Shown here: positions 9,524 through 23,035 of the stretch, piece by piece | Layout of the letters: each line of letters begins with the position of its first letter | How positions within the stretch are numbered: position 1 is the first letter of the stretch | Source: Tetradesmus obliquus | Lineage: Eukaryota; Chlorophyta; Chlorophyceae; Sphaeropleales; Scenedesmaceae | NCBI GenBank assembly: GCA_030272155.1 | Contig: CP126194.1 | Coordinates: 5,509,501 to 5,573,500, forward strand | Length of the DNA: 64,000 bases | Reading direction: 5' to 3' | Program-made: the position numbers and the translations under genes | Notes under the pieces: generated by a model | What the model saw: only the letters and a program-made list of their open reading frames with translations | Databases searched by the model: none | What the model was told of the DNA's origin: nothing

Positions 9524-11483
9524 TCAGCTAGCTGCAGTCGCAATGCCCCACAACGCGCTCAGCAGCACCATCTGCATCACTCCTCGCGCCGCATGTCCTT
9601 GTGGTGGAATTTCAGGCGTCACAGATGGCGGGACAGGTCCCGGTGCATTGTGCGTGTACCTGTAGCAGCCAAACCATGTGTACGCAGACATGGGTTTATG
9701 GCCATATGGACGACAATGCTCAACAGTTGCTGACGTAGAATGGTTTGAAGGAATTTTGCAGAACAAACTTTGCACCCTAGAACATACATGCTGGCCTGAC
9801 GGTGATAGCAGCAAGTACACATGCGGGCGCAAGAGCTGAGCGTTTGTGTTGCAATGCAACACAATGCTACATGTAGCTGCACAGGAGCCAGGTACGGAAC
9901 CTGACAAACGTACATGTAGATGTTGGCCGGCGTCACTGCAATTGTGAGGAAGAACAGCCCCAGCGCACTGGCTGGGCTGAGCCACGATGGCACAAAGTCA
10001 AAGGGCAGCGCCCCCAGGCACAGCCCTGCGCCACCCAAGATCTCTGCAACACCTGGTGGCAGGAGCCGGGGAGATAGCAGCCAGACAACAACACACGGGT
10101 TCTCTTGTGATGTGCATGACTACGACCAATCGGTGTTAAATGCTCGCTTGATTGTAGGTGATGTTGATCAGATGGATGGCTTGCATCTCATTCATTACAC
10201 CTGTCCCTGTCTTCTGACATGATCTAGCTGGCTTTCCACCTCATTCGATGCACCTGTCCATGTCTGCTTACATGCACTCTGGAAGTCTGGTCACAGACTT
10301 TTTTGGAGCTCTTTCATCGCTCTTGTAAGGTCACCAAAGGTTGCTCCAGCTTCCGCCAAAAAGCACGCCAACACGCAAAATTCCTCAGTGTCCTGTCCTG
10401 TGAGGCTGTCGCATACACATGAAGCATCATGTGGTGCATGCTTGTAGCTGACCCCAGCTTGAAAACAGCTGTGAGAGCAGCAGCCGCATTGACTCGTGCG
10501 ATGCAGACAAAGTTGGCATGCATGCGCCCTCCACTCACCCGTCCACTGCACGTGAAACTTGTCAGATCCAGGTAGGCGCCAGAACCCCCAGGCTCCCTGC
10601 GAGGCACAGTCAGCAGCCACAGATGGCAGTGAAGGTGCTGGAGGGGCGCCTGTGGTTGCGGCACTAGAATCTGGCATTCCTTGGTGACGCACACTGCTGT
10701 TCAGGCATTGCAATTATCAAGCACACACACGGAGCACTGCTAGCGTTGCCAGCTGCATTCATGCTGCATACGCCACACGCTGCAGCTGCGATTGTCACCT
10801 GGTGCGGGTACATGTCCTTGAAGCCCTGCTCCTCGGTGAAGTGAGCCACACCTGGCAGGGCATCAGCAGCAGGCTTGTTGGTGCACTTCGCCAACAGTGC
10901 ATGCATGTTGCCTCAGGAGCTTGAGTTGTTGTAAAGTATTGCTTCTTGCGCATCTATAGCACGACCAGCTAACAATGACTCTACTGATGCTGTTGGCTTG
11001 GACGCCTGAGCAACAAGCCCTCTGTGGTACCTAGTCACCTGCTGCTGCGCACTGCCAGACTGCAGCTTGACTGTCACGCAAATGTTCACAACCTGCAGTA
11101 TCAGCAGCTGAAGACCACCTCATGCCTGCAAGACTCCATGGCTTACCTGCTGCTGCAAAGATTGGTCCCAGTGGGAACCATGACTTGGCGGTCACTTGCA
11201 GGAATGAAGGCAGGTGCGCTGAAACTGCTGGGCCAACCACTCCCGCACACAGGAACGTCCCAGCAGCAATCCCAGCTGCTATCGCGGCAAAAGCTGCTGC
11301 TTGCTGTGCTTCCGGTAGCTGGCTGACAACGGCACCCTTGTAGCCTGGCTGCGCCCAGGGGTTCTGCTGGGTGGCAACAGCAGCCTGCTTGGTGTCTGCT
11401 GCAGCCCTAACTAGCCTTATGCAGCGCCTGGGCTTGCAGACCAGGGCCGTGCACTTTGCGCGCTGAAGAACATTGACTTGCAT
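9524..11483 (-). CDS. DoxX-like membrane protein, organelle-targeted (5 exons)
   Basis: Exons 11483-11147, 10851-10799, 10596-10539, 10052-9914 and 9659-9524 join in frame to 240 residues. The N-terminus (MQVNVLQRAKCTALVCKPRR) is Arg/Ser/Ala-rich like a plastid or mitochondrial transit peptide. The body matches the DoxX-like family: FAAAGVAHFTEEQGFKDMYP, then GVAEILGGAGLCLG, a hydrophobic stretch ending in PANIYMYTHN, and a last part with GVMQMVLLSALWG. Three to four membrane spans are expected. All introns begin with GT and end with AG. The start at 11483 was chosen because the upstream in-frame ATG (11582) would lengthen the N-terminus without adding family sequence. DoxX-like proteins are poorly understood membrane proteins, some linked to quinone redox processes, so the substrate is unknown. 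Confidence 0.8.
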
Positions 11484-12513
11484 TGCAAATTCCACTTTGT
11501 GACCTGCGCTGGGATAGCAGTGCGCTCGACTTGCGAGTATCCGAGCAGAACTCACAGCAGTGTGGAGACACGGTGACAGCACGTATGGACTTCAGCGCAG
11601 CAGTGTTTTACCACTTCTTAACATGCATGTTTGGCGCTCAACACCAGCCCTGCGTGCTCTGGACTGGGGCTTCTCAAACGCGCAACTCGAACCACAACCA
11701 CCCGCCCTGTCTGTGCAACTTCCGCACCACAGGGTGCCTGAGGCAAGCATCTTCAGCTGTCACTCGGTGTTACTTTCATGGATGTGAACTTCATTGAAAT
11801 TTTTTGATACAAGCGTTACACACATGCTTGGGCTATGAGCAGGTGCGCCAAAACACATGACCAGGATCATGCCTGGCATGGCTTGGCTAGCTTTGCAGAG
11901 CAAACTCGTCAGCAGCACACGTGGGCAATCCTTGATACGTCCCTGGTGCTGAACTATACATATATCACACAATAGCTGATCCGAAGTAAAGCTGCAGCTG
12001 CAAACAACCAACCGACAACCAGCATGCCTGGTGAGACCTCAGTGAGCGCTCACTGTGCTAGCACCCTGAGATTGACCAGGTGCTTAGCAACCTATGCTTG
12101 CATTGCAGCAACAGCGACGAGCCTGCTGCTCTGCGTCACAAGCAAACTAGTGTACAAGCCTGCCCAAATCATACAGCAAGCATATGACTGGACAGAACAT
12201 CCAACTACGGCCACAGCAGCCTGCTGGGCACAGCAAAGGCTGGCAGCAAAGGTGTGGCATGCCGCTCCCAGCGCCATCTCAGCCCGCCAACAACGCGGAC
12301 GGCAAGCTGCTGGCTGCCTCTTGCTGTTTCTTGCAGCCCCTGTTGCCAGCCACTGCTGCAGCTGCCGGTGGGTGCAACTCAGCAGTGCTGCAGACACCTG
12401 TGTGACAAGGCGCTGCTGCTGCTCCCAGGTGCCACCTGCCTGCTGGCCTGCTAGCGGCTGCACAACGTGCTCAGCTGCGGCCTCCGCGCCTGTTGCAAGC
12501 AGCAGGCCGATGC
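11484..12513. other. Intergenic, upstream of DoxX-like gene and 3' of NHP2
   Basis: Open frames on both strands (for example 12024-12533 and 12092-12517) are Ala/Gln/Cys-rich products of the base composition. I see no conserved protein and no RNA gene. The stretch must hold the DoxX-like gene promoter and the NHP2 3' UTR. Confidence 0.4.
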
Positions 12514-13799
12514 TCACGCCTCTGCGCCCTTGATCTTCTTCTCCACCTCGCCGTAGGCCTCGTCAAACTCCTTCTGCTCCGCGTCGTCCTTGCCGCCCTT
12601 GACAGGCTTGGGCAGGATGAGCATGCAGCTGGTGGGCCGCTTGCTGAGGCCAGACGCACCCAGCTCCTGCACATATGGACGCACGTGAGCAGCAGCGGCG
12701 GCAGCGGCAGCAGCAGCAGCGTAATCAAGAAAGCTGGCACAGCAGAGCGTGGCGGGTGACAAATGCACCAGTGCACAGGCTGCCTTGTGCGCAGGAGCTG
12801 GGTGCTTGCACACACTTCTTGGCAAGAAAGAAAGGAGGCTGGCAGAACTGAGCAGGAGTGTGTCGCGCTTTACAGCGCTACTGCCAATGTGACCTGCCTG
12901 CTGCCACAACATCAACACCAGCCTGAGACAGCTGTTGACGCCATGCCCCGAGCTGTAGATGAATTGCGCACCCCAAGCTGAATAAGGGTGCTGCCGCTGC
13001 TGCATCAACACATTGTCAACCCATAGCAGATGATGAAGCCAGAACTGACGGGGATTTCAGAACCATGCCCTGAGCCACTAACTTGCAGCCTGCTAGGGTA
13101 CGAAGCCTGACCGCCAATGATGCTCAGCCGCTGATGGCGCTCCTGCAGCTGCAGCCGTGCTGCCACTTGTACTGAGCCTGCTGAGCCTGGCTGCAGTGGC
13201 TCACCTCCTTTGAGGGCACGAAGATGTATGGCACCTTGTTGTCCTCGCACACGATGGGTATGTGTGTGATGACATCAATGGGCGAGATGTCGCCAGCCAG
13301 CACGCAAATGCTGCAGGCACAACACACGGAAGCACGAGCACTGAGCACAGAAAGCCAGGATGGCAAGCGTTTGAACCACTGCTTGCTAGCCACAGATGCA
13401 GCAACCACCGCATGCGCTTGCCAGCCCTTGCTGTTGCTGCTGACAGTAGGTGACAACACATCAACTGGCTGCTGGAACCATGCCATCATAGCTTGCGAGG
13501 CTGTGGTTGCTATCCTTGACCAGTAACAGCTGCTCCCATGAAGCAGGAATGAAGCGACTTTTAGCCAAGCAGCATGCTGCTTGCTCACCCCTTTGTGTTT
13601 TTGCGAATAGCCTTGACGACCTCCTTGACGCCCCGCTTAATCTGCTTCCTCTTGGCTGCTTTCTTTGAGAGCTTGAGCACCTTTTTGCACAGCTTCTCGT
13701 CTGCTAGGGGCTTTGCAATGACACTGATGTACTTCTTCCTCTCCTCATACGACACCTCCGGCTTCTCTGCCTTTGCTTTTTCGCCCTTGTCCTTTCCCA

Positions 13800-13800
<1 letters not shown>
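12514..13800 (-). CDS. NHP2: H/ACA snoRNP protein NHP2 (3 exons)
   Basis: Exons 13800-13589, 13310-13205 and 12666-12514 give 156 residues. The L7Ae/L30e fold is recognisable: KQIKRGVKEVVKAIRKNTKG, ICVLAGDISPIDVITHIPIV, then NKVPYIFVPSKE and the SKRPTSCMLI strand. NHP2 binds H/ACA guide RNAs together with dyskerin, NOP10 and GAR1, which direct pseudouridylation of rRNA and snRNA in the nucleolus. The Lys-rich N-terminus (MGKDKGEKAKAEKPEVSYEE) and the acidic/Lys-rich C-terminal tail (GGKDDAEQKEFDEAYGEVEK) suit the plant and algal form. The length matches the family (about 150-160). A CTG run lies just before the start codon (13801-13830). It is divergent from ATG8. Confidence 0.93.
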
Positions 13801-13831
<31 letters not shown>

Positions 13832-14346
13832 TTCTCCTACTGCTGGCTCTACGGGTGACTAACCGCTGGTTGGAAACTTGAAGCAACGTTGTGTGAGATA
13901 TGTACTATGTTCAGAGTTTCGATCTGCGCTCAAGAGGCTGTGCTGACGGGAGGAGTCGGCAGTGTGTCGGCGAACGCAGGTTGCGGATGGTTGGCTGGCC
14001 TGCAGGTTATGCTTACTGTATCAGAGGATTAGCCCCATTGCGCCTGGCACAAGAAACAAGCTGCAAGCGAGAGTGACAGGACAGGTCTAGGAAACCAGAA
14101 CCGCGAAGAGGTGCCCTGGTTGAAAGCTGTGCTTGTTTTCTGGATCTTGAACTCCTTGAGTTTTACCAGCAACTTCATGCAGCTTTGCTGACCCTCTCAT
14201 CTTTGCCTAGGCTTGTTCCCCTTTCTGGCCTTCGCCCTTCAATAACTCTCGTGCGCGTCCCTGCCACTGTCCAGGCAGCCGTGTTAAGCAACTTTTTGTT
14301 ATCAGCTATACCTTTACATCCAGCGTGAACATATCAGCCTGCAGAC
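13801..14346. promoter_or_regulatory. Shared 5' region of NHP2 and ATG8
   Basis: 546 bp separate the start codons of two divergently transcribed genes, so both promoters must lie here or in 5' UTRs. Next to the NHP2 ATG is a (CTG)n run. I see no clear TATA box or other named element. Confidence 0.5.
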
Positions 14347-15488
<1,142 letters not shown>

Positions 15489-16711
15489 GCGGCCTCGTGC
15501 ATTGTGTGCAGCGCCGGCACATGCTGCGTGGAGGCGACGGGAGGCTGTGCAGGTTCACTGGCAGCTGCACCTAGCTGGGGAGCTGCTCGATGCTCAGGGC
15601 TGCAAAGAGCTGCTGCGACTGTACGGCAGCTGCCGTAGTGCATGCAGGGCACGAGCGTGTGCTGCCAGGCAGGCAGAGTGTGTCCTGCTGCTGTCAATCT
15701 GCATGTGCAGAGGCCTCACTGTACGACTTGTACACCATCATGCATCCTGCTCTGTTGATTCAGTGGTCATAGATTTTCTAGAAATCCACACTGAAGCTGC
15801 AGCTTGATGCTGGCACAGTTGTATGTATGTTACTTGTGCAAAGTTGTTGTGGGTGTGTCTGGCTGCGCTCATGCTGCGCAATGCTTTAGCTGTGCCTGCC
15901 AGTACTGGCCGCATCATCTCTGCAGGTGTACAATAGGCACATGTCATGTACATTACATAGCCTGCACTGTGGGCCACCTTTGGGATAGGTTCTGCTGTGT
16001 GGCTGCTTGTGATGGGTTGGGTGCCATATCAACGAGGTTGCAGTCGCAGCCTGTCAGACATCACCACGTTGTTGTCGTGGCTACAAGCCGCTGGCAGCGT
16101 TCAATAATGCCTAATGGAGTTACCCAGCCAGCTGGTGGTATGGGGTTGTTGTAACACGTTGTATCTGGCCAAGCCGTCTTTCAACTGTCTCAGTAAGGGC
16201 GTAACACGTTATAACCCTTGAATATATGTGACACGGGTGCGCCCCTTGGCAGCACCACAGCTTCCTGTACACCTGCCGTATCATCAGGAGGTTTGTAACA
16301 CGACATTGGGTCAGCTTCACCGTGCAAGCATACCGCGCACCTTGCCATATCTGAGTCAAGTGCCAAAAAGTGCAGCAACGTGCGGCAGCAGCCACGGTGG
16401 CCTTTCGGGGGACCACTTCTTGCCATGTGAGTGCACATTATGTTGCATGATGCTTATGCTTGTAATGAATGCAATTCGGCAACTTTCTTTATATGCATCA
16501 ACTGGTTCAAATGCAGCCATGTCGAGATGAAGCTGGTGAGCAGAGACCATCATTTCCAAACCAGCATAACGTAGAGCTCAACACCATCCTGGCGGCCCTG
16601 ACGCTGTAAGAGGCAATCATGCACGCAGCAGTCTATACGGCATCAAAGCAAATGCATGCTTCTTTGAGGCAGCCACGCCATCATTGAAGAAACATCCGCT
16701 TGATATGCAAG
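15489..16711. other. Convergent 3' region between ATG8 and ankyrin gene
   Basis: No coding sequence recognised in 1.2 kb. TGTAA motifs occur on the plus strand at about 16147, 16289 and 16466. The last lies in a 51-bp dispersed repeat (16444-16494). Confidence 0.45.
16444..16494. repeat. Dispersed 51-bp repeat, copy 1
   Basis: Matches 50461-50511 at all but two of 51 positions. The core CTTGTAATGAATGCAATTCG contains TGTAA. It lies about 0.95 kb downstream of the plus-strand ATG8 stop codon. Confidence 0.85.
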
Positions 16712-17696
16712 TCAAGGTGCAAACAGGCCCTTGGCCTTCTGCAGCCCGTACTTCTCCAGGAACGTCTTGTTGGGGCCTGCAGGCTTCTGCTCTGGTACCA
16801 GCAGCGGCAAGGCCCGGCCCTGTGAGTCAGCAGGCCCCTCCGCATCCTCTGATGCTCCTGCTGCACTGCGGTTGCGGAGGCTGGAAGAGGCTGACAGCTG
16901 CCCTGGCTGCTGCTGCTGCTGCTGCTGCATTGGCGCCTGGTATGACAGCAAAGAGTGCCTGCTGCCGCCACTGCTCAGCAATGAAGGCATCTGCAGTTGC
17001 ATCCAGCGGTATGCCAGCACAGTATTAGGGTTTTTTGTATTGAATGTGTTCACACTGCATGCAATGCTCGAGAGCATTACAGCTGCTGCAGTTGACCAAA
17101 CTAAAGCACACGCTGTGCGGATGACACCAATTACGTTGCGGGTGCTTTGCTGGCAGCAGTTCAGCAAATCGGGCCAAGTTCCACACACCTGCTCTGGCAG
17201 CAGCTGCTGTCCTAACATTGGATTGGACAGCAGCAGCAGCTCTGTACCGCCAAGGTCTGAGGCCGACGGCACGCCCTGCAGCTCCTCCTGCTGGTGCTGC
17301 ACAGCAGCTGGGAAGCCATCATCGTCCAGGCTGCATGGGCAGCAGAAGGCAGGCAGAAGCCAGCACGTGGACAGCTGTTGCAGCACACGCTGGCTCTACT
17401 GTCAAGAACGCCACAACTTGCTAGCATACAGGTGATTACGCTGCCAAAGAGGTTGTGCCCTGCACTGGGAGTACTGCTAGTGAATGCGGCGGTTGTTGGC
17501 AGCAGCCGGCTGCCTCAAGCTGCCCGGGGCAGCAAGCAATCTGCATGATGCTCTGTGCTTAGCAACAGAAGGCTCCTCCGCGAAAGGAGTGAGGTAGCGC
17601 TCACTTGGTGTTGTGGGCTGGCTTGAAGCGTGGCATCTCAGGCACGTGAGTGATGCTGTGGCTCACAGGCTTGGCAGCTACTTGCTTGGCCGGGCT

Positions 17697-17737
<41 letters not shown>

Positions 17738-19675
17738 TGACAGCAGGTGCTAAGATGATAGCAGATGTGGCTTGGCGTTACAGGACATATCTCAGCAATT
17801 GATGACCCAGCAGTGGTCAGCAGCAATCCAGCATGCCAGCGATCAGACTGGACCAGCTCACCTGGTGCTTGATGCTGGCCTGCTGCTGGCTGGTGTTGCT
17901 GTGCTGGCCTTGCCGCCAGCCCTTGCTGCACACTTCTCCTGCATGAGCCCCCGCGCTGCATCAGTGATGCACACCTCAGCTGCTGTTTGCCCGTAGCAGT
18001 CCCTACAACAGCAGCGTCCAAGCATACTTTGATGCAGCTTGTAGTTGGTGTTGGTACAGCAAGCTGCGGCACTGTCGCTGCAAGTATTGTGCAGTGCAGC
18101 AGCCTAGATACTAAGGCAGCTGCCTGTGCTGCCCCATGGAGCACCAGCAGCACCCTTCCCAGAATTGCACTCACTTAAAATGCGTGCCTGCACCCATGTC
18201 CAGCAGCAGCTCCATCACACCTAGCTGGTTCTGCATGATGTCCAAGCACGGCAGAGCAGTTGGGTCACTCTCACTGCCTCTAGACAGTACTCTTCCCTTG
18301 CATCACCTGCTGTGCCGCCTAAACTGTGCCACCAGAACAAGGTCTGCTAGCAGCATGTCAATGATTTCAAAATGATCATGCCAGCTGCTGCTTCAGCAGT
18401 GATCAGTTTCAACTGCTGCTGCAGCAATTGTGTGTCTTCCCTCCCTGCAGAGCACACCTGCAGTGCTGCCAAGTGCAGTGCTGTGCGGCCGTCCTTGGTG
18501 ATGCTGTTCAGCCCTGCCCCGCGCCGCAGCAGCAGGCGGCATGCAGGCACGCGCCCTGTGAGTGCAGCCCTGTGCAGTGCTGTCCAGCCGCCTTTGTTGC
18601 CTGCATCCACTGCTGAGCCCCTGTCCATCAGCATCTCCATCATCTGCATACAGCACAGGCAACTCAGGCTGTGCTGTTCAACGTGGCAGCCAGGCTGTGT
18701 GTGGCGCGAAGCTGTTCAGGAGCCTAGACAAAGCAACTGCATTATGTCTACGGCTTTGCTGAGCCCGTGCCGTTGCAGACCCACATGAACTCCACAGGCA
18801 CGAGCTGGGGTGCCAGTATCCACTGACGGCAGCCTGCTAGCCAGCAGGGGCTGTTGCTCACCTCAGTGTGCCCCTTGGTTGCTGCCCAGTGCCTGCAAGC
18901 CAGCAGCAGTGTGCAGCCTTTTCAACGCAACTAGACCATAGCTTTTGATCACACACAAGCTACTGTTATCTCATATGGTGTAAAGCAGCAGCTTCGGCGT
19001 TTGAAATGTGCTGGTCTGCTTTGCTGTTTGCACAGCAGCAAGCTGCCCATAACTCACAGTGGCACGTCACCCTCACTGTCCTGCTTGGTGGGGTTGGCGC
19101 CTTTGTCGATCAGCAGCTTGACAATGTCTAGCCTGTTGGTGATGGCGGCCAGGTGCAGCGGCCTCACGCCGTTCCCATCTGGTGCGTCTAGGTCTACGCC
19201 ACATGCGATGAGGTACTGCAGGGCAATGGGACAGGTGATGGTACAGAAGCATCAAACATTTACCAAAGCCTCCTGCAAGGCGTGCTTTGCTGCAAAGATA
19301 ACCTGATGCATGCTTCAAACCGGTCAAAGTAATCTGAGCATGAGGCAAGCATGGTGCACGCTGGTTGCGTACTGGCATGCTTGCACTGTATGCCTGCCAC
19401 AGCTGGAACCACCGCCTGCTGGTTGCCGGGGGCCCCACCTGCACAACATTATGCTGCCCCTTCTCTGCAGCAACGTGCAGAGGCACACACTGCAGAATGT
19501 CATCACGCGTCTCCAGTGTTACAAGGGCAGGGTATCCTCGCGCCTTCCCTGCTGCCTCTGCTGCTGCCAACTCGTCTAAAGATCCGGTCTCAGCTGCATG
19601 ATGAGCTGTGCCAACGGCAAAAATGTTTGTTGAATCATACACTGCTGCATGCTGCTCCAAATCGGTAGTCCCCAT
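16712..19675 (-). CDS. Ankyrin-repeat protein (8 exons)
   Basis: Exons 19675-19439, 19215-19058, 18892-18862, 18643-18458, 18230-18175, 17694-17605, 17330-17189 and 16990-16712 join in frame to 392 residues. Five to six ankyrin repeats fill residues ~25-215, for example VPLHVAAEKGQHNVVQYLIA, VRPLHLAAITNRLDIVKLLI, VPLHWAATKGHTEMMEMLMD and WTALHRAALTGRVPACRLLL. The rest is low-complexity, ending with a poly-Gln run and NKTFLEKYGLQKAKGLFAP. After exon 6 an in-frame TGA follows immediately (17603-17601), so a shorter form ending there is possible. I prefer splicing at AA|GTGAGC because the next two exons keep the frame. An intron carries a long (CTG)n run. No specific partner can be named. It is divergent from the pseudouridine synthase gene. 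Confidence 0.78.
17697..17736. repeat. (CAG)n microsatellite in ankyrin-gene intron
   Basis: About 13 CAG units on the plus strand, which is (CTG)n on the coding strand. They sit directly upstream of the splice acceptor of exon 6, where they may serve as the pyrimidine-containing tract. Confidence 0.9.
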
Positions 19676-19966
19676 GGTTTGACCGTGCTGATGCCGAACA
19701 CCGACACACCACGTAAGCGCTCCACCAGCTGTTGTTACCCTTTACAATGCTGTTTTGTCGAGTCTGATGTTTCAGCAGAACAATCACGAAATACATGTCC
19801 TGCCCCCTGCCATGTGCCGGGCCTTTTGAACTTCAGCGAAACCCCAGTGCTATGACAGCGGTCTCCATACTCAGCAACAAACTGATCCAACAAACGTGTT
19901 TGTATGTTTGATCTTGGCGCCGCAATTTATTGTTGATGCCCTGTGACAGTCACTGCACTGACGTTC
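19676..19966. promoter_or_regulatory. Shared 5' region of ankyrin and pseudouridine synthase genes
   Basis: Only 291 bp separate the two divergent start codons, the shortest such interval in the window. The first ATG of the plus-strand gene (19967) starts a frame that is conserved at once. Confidence 0.5.
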
Positions 19967-20148
19967 ATGGAGTTTTCGTCCAGTTATGCGCCCATCAATG
20001 ATGGCTTCTCCTACCATGACAAAGTCAGCAAGGCCGGCGCAAAGATGACTGTTCCTGAATATTACTGCAAGCACCACGCTGCATCTGGCACCAGTGAAGA
20101 GTAGGTGCTGCTGCTGCCGTCGCTGTAGCTTCATTTCTACTGCTGCTG

Positions 20149-20182
<34 letters not shown>

Positions 20183-22768
20183 AACAACTGACATGCATGT
20201 TGGGCATCAACAGTCAATTGCTTGTGGCTGCCTTGCAGATGGATGCATCGCATACATAACAACCAGATTACCTTCACAGCAACTGGCAAGGCAGCTGCTA
20301 CCGATTCTGTGCTCAAGTGAGTGAGGCACTTCAGTTTAGTCAACAGCCTTACAGCATGCAATGGCTTCCACCTGCCTGGAGTAACCGGCTTCAATTCGGC
20401 AGGCATGCATGCAGGCACTGGGTGAGCGCTGGCTATCACACACGCCGTTCGTGTCCACTGCCTGTGTGCTGCAGGGCTGGCGACAGGCTGACATACTTCA
20501 GGCTGCCCTGGGCTGAGCCTGCAGCGCCCAGCAGCATCACCATCCTGTACGAGGATGAGCATGTGGTGAGCACAGCAGCCGGCCATGGCTTCTGCAAGTC
20601 CTAAGAGCTCCCGCAGCTGCAGCACCAGCCATACTTGCGTCCTGCTGCGCCTTTTAGCATTTGCACTCCTGAGTCAGCACTGCATCATGCCGTGCTGTTG
20701 TTGCTGCTGCCATGCGCGCCCTGCCCACCTGCCAGCTGGGGCTGGCCAAGCCTGCTGGGCTGCAGGTGCTGCCCAAGGCCTCCTTCTGCCAGCGCACAGT
20801 GCTGGGCCTGCTGCAAGCATACCAGCAGCAGGTGCGGCGCCTACGCTACCCAGGCAGCCAGCAGCCTGTGCCAGTGCACCGGCTGGGCAGGGGCACATCG
20901 GGTGAGCTGTTCAACAGCGCGTGCAAGCTGCACTGGGCCGCAGCACACTGCAGCGCTGAGCTATCAAGCACCACGGCAGGGTTCTGCGTCTGCAACAGGT
21001 TCAGGCGATTGCACGTTGGGGATGTAGAGCAGAGACCTGCCCACCTTGGTGACGCAACAAGGCGCCGGCATTCAATGTTACTCTGGTGCTGCTTGGGCCT
21101 GCAGGTGTTCTGCTGTGCTCCTGCAGTTTGGCGGCCAGGCAGAAGCTGTGCAGGGACTTCAGTGCATCTACAGAGCTGGGAGTGCTCGGCAGCCGGATGG
21201 GGGACAGTGCCGTGCAGCAGACGACTGCCAGTGTGGGCAGCGACAGCAGCAGCAGCAGCGGCGCAGCAACAGCATCTGAGCGCCCACTTGGCAAAACGTA
21301 CCGTGCACTGGTGTCAGGCACTGTCCAGCCGAATGAGGTTAGTAAGCGTTGGTGTACTGCAGCTGCTGCAGTTGAATACAGTTGCAAGATTGTCTGTGGT
21401 CCTGCTTAGGTGCACACCAGACTACATTTAGGTCAACTGCAGCTACGCTGTTCATGCCAAGACACCTGGAAGCTGTCCTGACAAACATGCCTGCATGCTG
21501 CTGGTTTTCTTTGCAGGGTGAGGTGGATGTGGCCATAGGCCCTGTCAGCTACCCCGGCTTGAGCAGCGGACTTTTTGCAGCCAGCACTACCGGCAAGCCA
21601 GCCAGGAGCCTGTTCAGAGTGCTGCACAGGCATGCAGGCAGCACACTCGTGGAGGTCAGTGGTCGGCATTCAGCTGGCAGCAGCAGGCAGATCAGTGTTG
21701 CATCACCTTGCAGAAGGTGTTCCTACGTGTGGAAGGCGGCCCTGAGCATGCGCAGCATATCATGCAGCCGTCGTGCTGCACGCAGCAGCTGCGCGCAGTG
21801 GTTGAATAGGTTGACACTGTCAGCCTTCATACACATGGCAGGTATGGCGGCGGCTTACACATGACAGTGCGTACACCCACAACCTCGCTGTTGGCCTGTG
21901 CAACAACAGACGGCCATGTGCTAACAGCCGCTGGCTGTGTGGCGCAGTTGGATTAATATGTCTCCCGCATCCACTGGTGCCGCCTGCAGGTGACTATCTT
22001 GACTGGCCGTCCACACCAAATCCGCATCCATATGGCTGCGCTAGGCCACCCCCTGCTAGGAGACCCTCTGTATGGAGTTGGAGGCACACCCCTGGTGAGC
22101 CTATCAATGTTTTCTGTGTGTAGCAGCAGCTGCAACAAGCATGAATTTGCTGGTGTGTGTCTCCACCAGTACCTACGTTTTGGTCACTATGCTGCAAAAT
22201 ACCGTTAGCACTTGCTAAGACAGTCCCAGCAGCACCACCTACTGCTGTTGTGCTGACTGGCCTGCAGGATACTGTGGTGTCAGGCAGCAGGCTGGGCGCG
22301 TATGGCGATGCCGGCAGTGCCATGCCTGGTGAGCAAAACGAAGAGTAGTGCACTGCAACCGCAGACAGTGCGGCGCAGCATATCTGAAACGCTACAGAAT
22401 CTACAGCCAGGCTGCGCCTGCACGGTGTATTTTTGGCGAAGTGCTGAGATGTCTGAAGGTTACACATATGACCAAACCCTGCCAGACACACTGCCACAGC
22501 CTGCGCAACACACAGACAAGGGGGCATCATCGCCATCATCATACCAGGAACAGGATGTTGCATGCTGTACCTTTGCGACGGCCACAACTGCAAACTTAGC
22601 AGCCGTACCGTTGCTGTTGCAGGTGACTGCGGCTACCACTTGCACAGCATGGATCTGCGCTTTTGCCACCCAGCGACAGGGGCAGAAATGAGGCTGAGTG
22701 CTCCTATCCCTGCAGCACTGCAGACACCTGAGGAAGCTGCTGCGCGCACAGCTGCAGGTTCACTGTAA
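19967..22768 (+). CDS. RluA-family RNA pseudouridine synthase, plant PUS5-like (9 exons)
   Basis: Exons 19967-20100, 20239-20316, 20475-20565, 20736-20901, 21105-21337, 21517-21654, 21990-22094, 22268-22328 and 22623-22768 give 383 residues. The N-terminal S4-like part includes [13 protein letters not shown] and [12 protein letters not shown]. The catalytic domain has [67 protein letters not shown] and GDPLYG, and a C-terminal strand ([14 protein letters not shown]). This resembles plant RNA pseudouridine synthase 5. The RluA signature HRLDxxTSG reads HRLGRGTSG here, so the usual catalytic Asp is Gly. From memory plant PUS5-type proteins share this change, which would need checking. A Ser-rich insert lies after the active-site motif. 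No organelle signal is obvious. Confidence 0.88.
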
Positions 22769-23035
22769 CCCTGGCATCCACGCCATGCAGCAGCCACTCG
22801 CTCCTAGGTCTTCTGCTTGGCTGGAGTTCCTCCATGCTGCTGCCAAGAAACACAACCAGGTAAGCCAGCTGTAGCTGCTTTGCCATAGTCCCAGACACAC
22901 AGAAGCTGCTCAGCTGGTCAAATGTTGTGGCTGTGTGGGGCATCAGCATTACTGTGCCAGCTCCCTCCCCGTGCCTCAGCTGCACACTCGCACGCGTGGC
23001 TGCTCAGCACGGTGTGCCCTGATGCAATCCAAGCA
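22769..23035. other. Short convergent gap
   Basis: 267 bp between the stop codons of the pseudouridine synthase (+) and armadillo-like (-) genes. The plus-strand stop codon lies within a TGTAA motif (22765-22769). Confidence 0.4.

Noticed and set aside
12024-12533. Overlapping frames of 141-169 codons on both strands
   Set aside because: Ala/Cys/Gln-rich composition, no domain, no splice partner. Typical of GC-rich spacer.
21935-21990. tRNA-like 5' half (TGGCGCAGTTGG fits an A-box)
   Set aside because: No B-box (GGTTCGAATCC-like) or acceptor-stem partner follows. The stretch runs into the splice acceptor and coding exon of the pseudouridine synthase.
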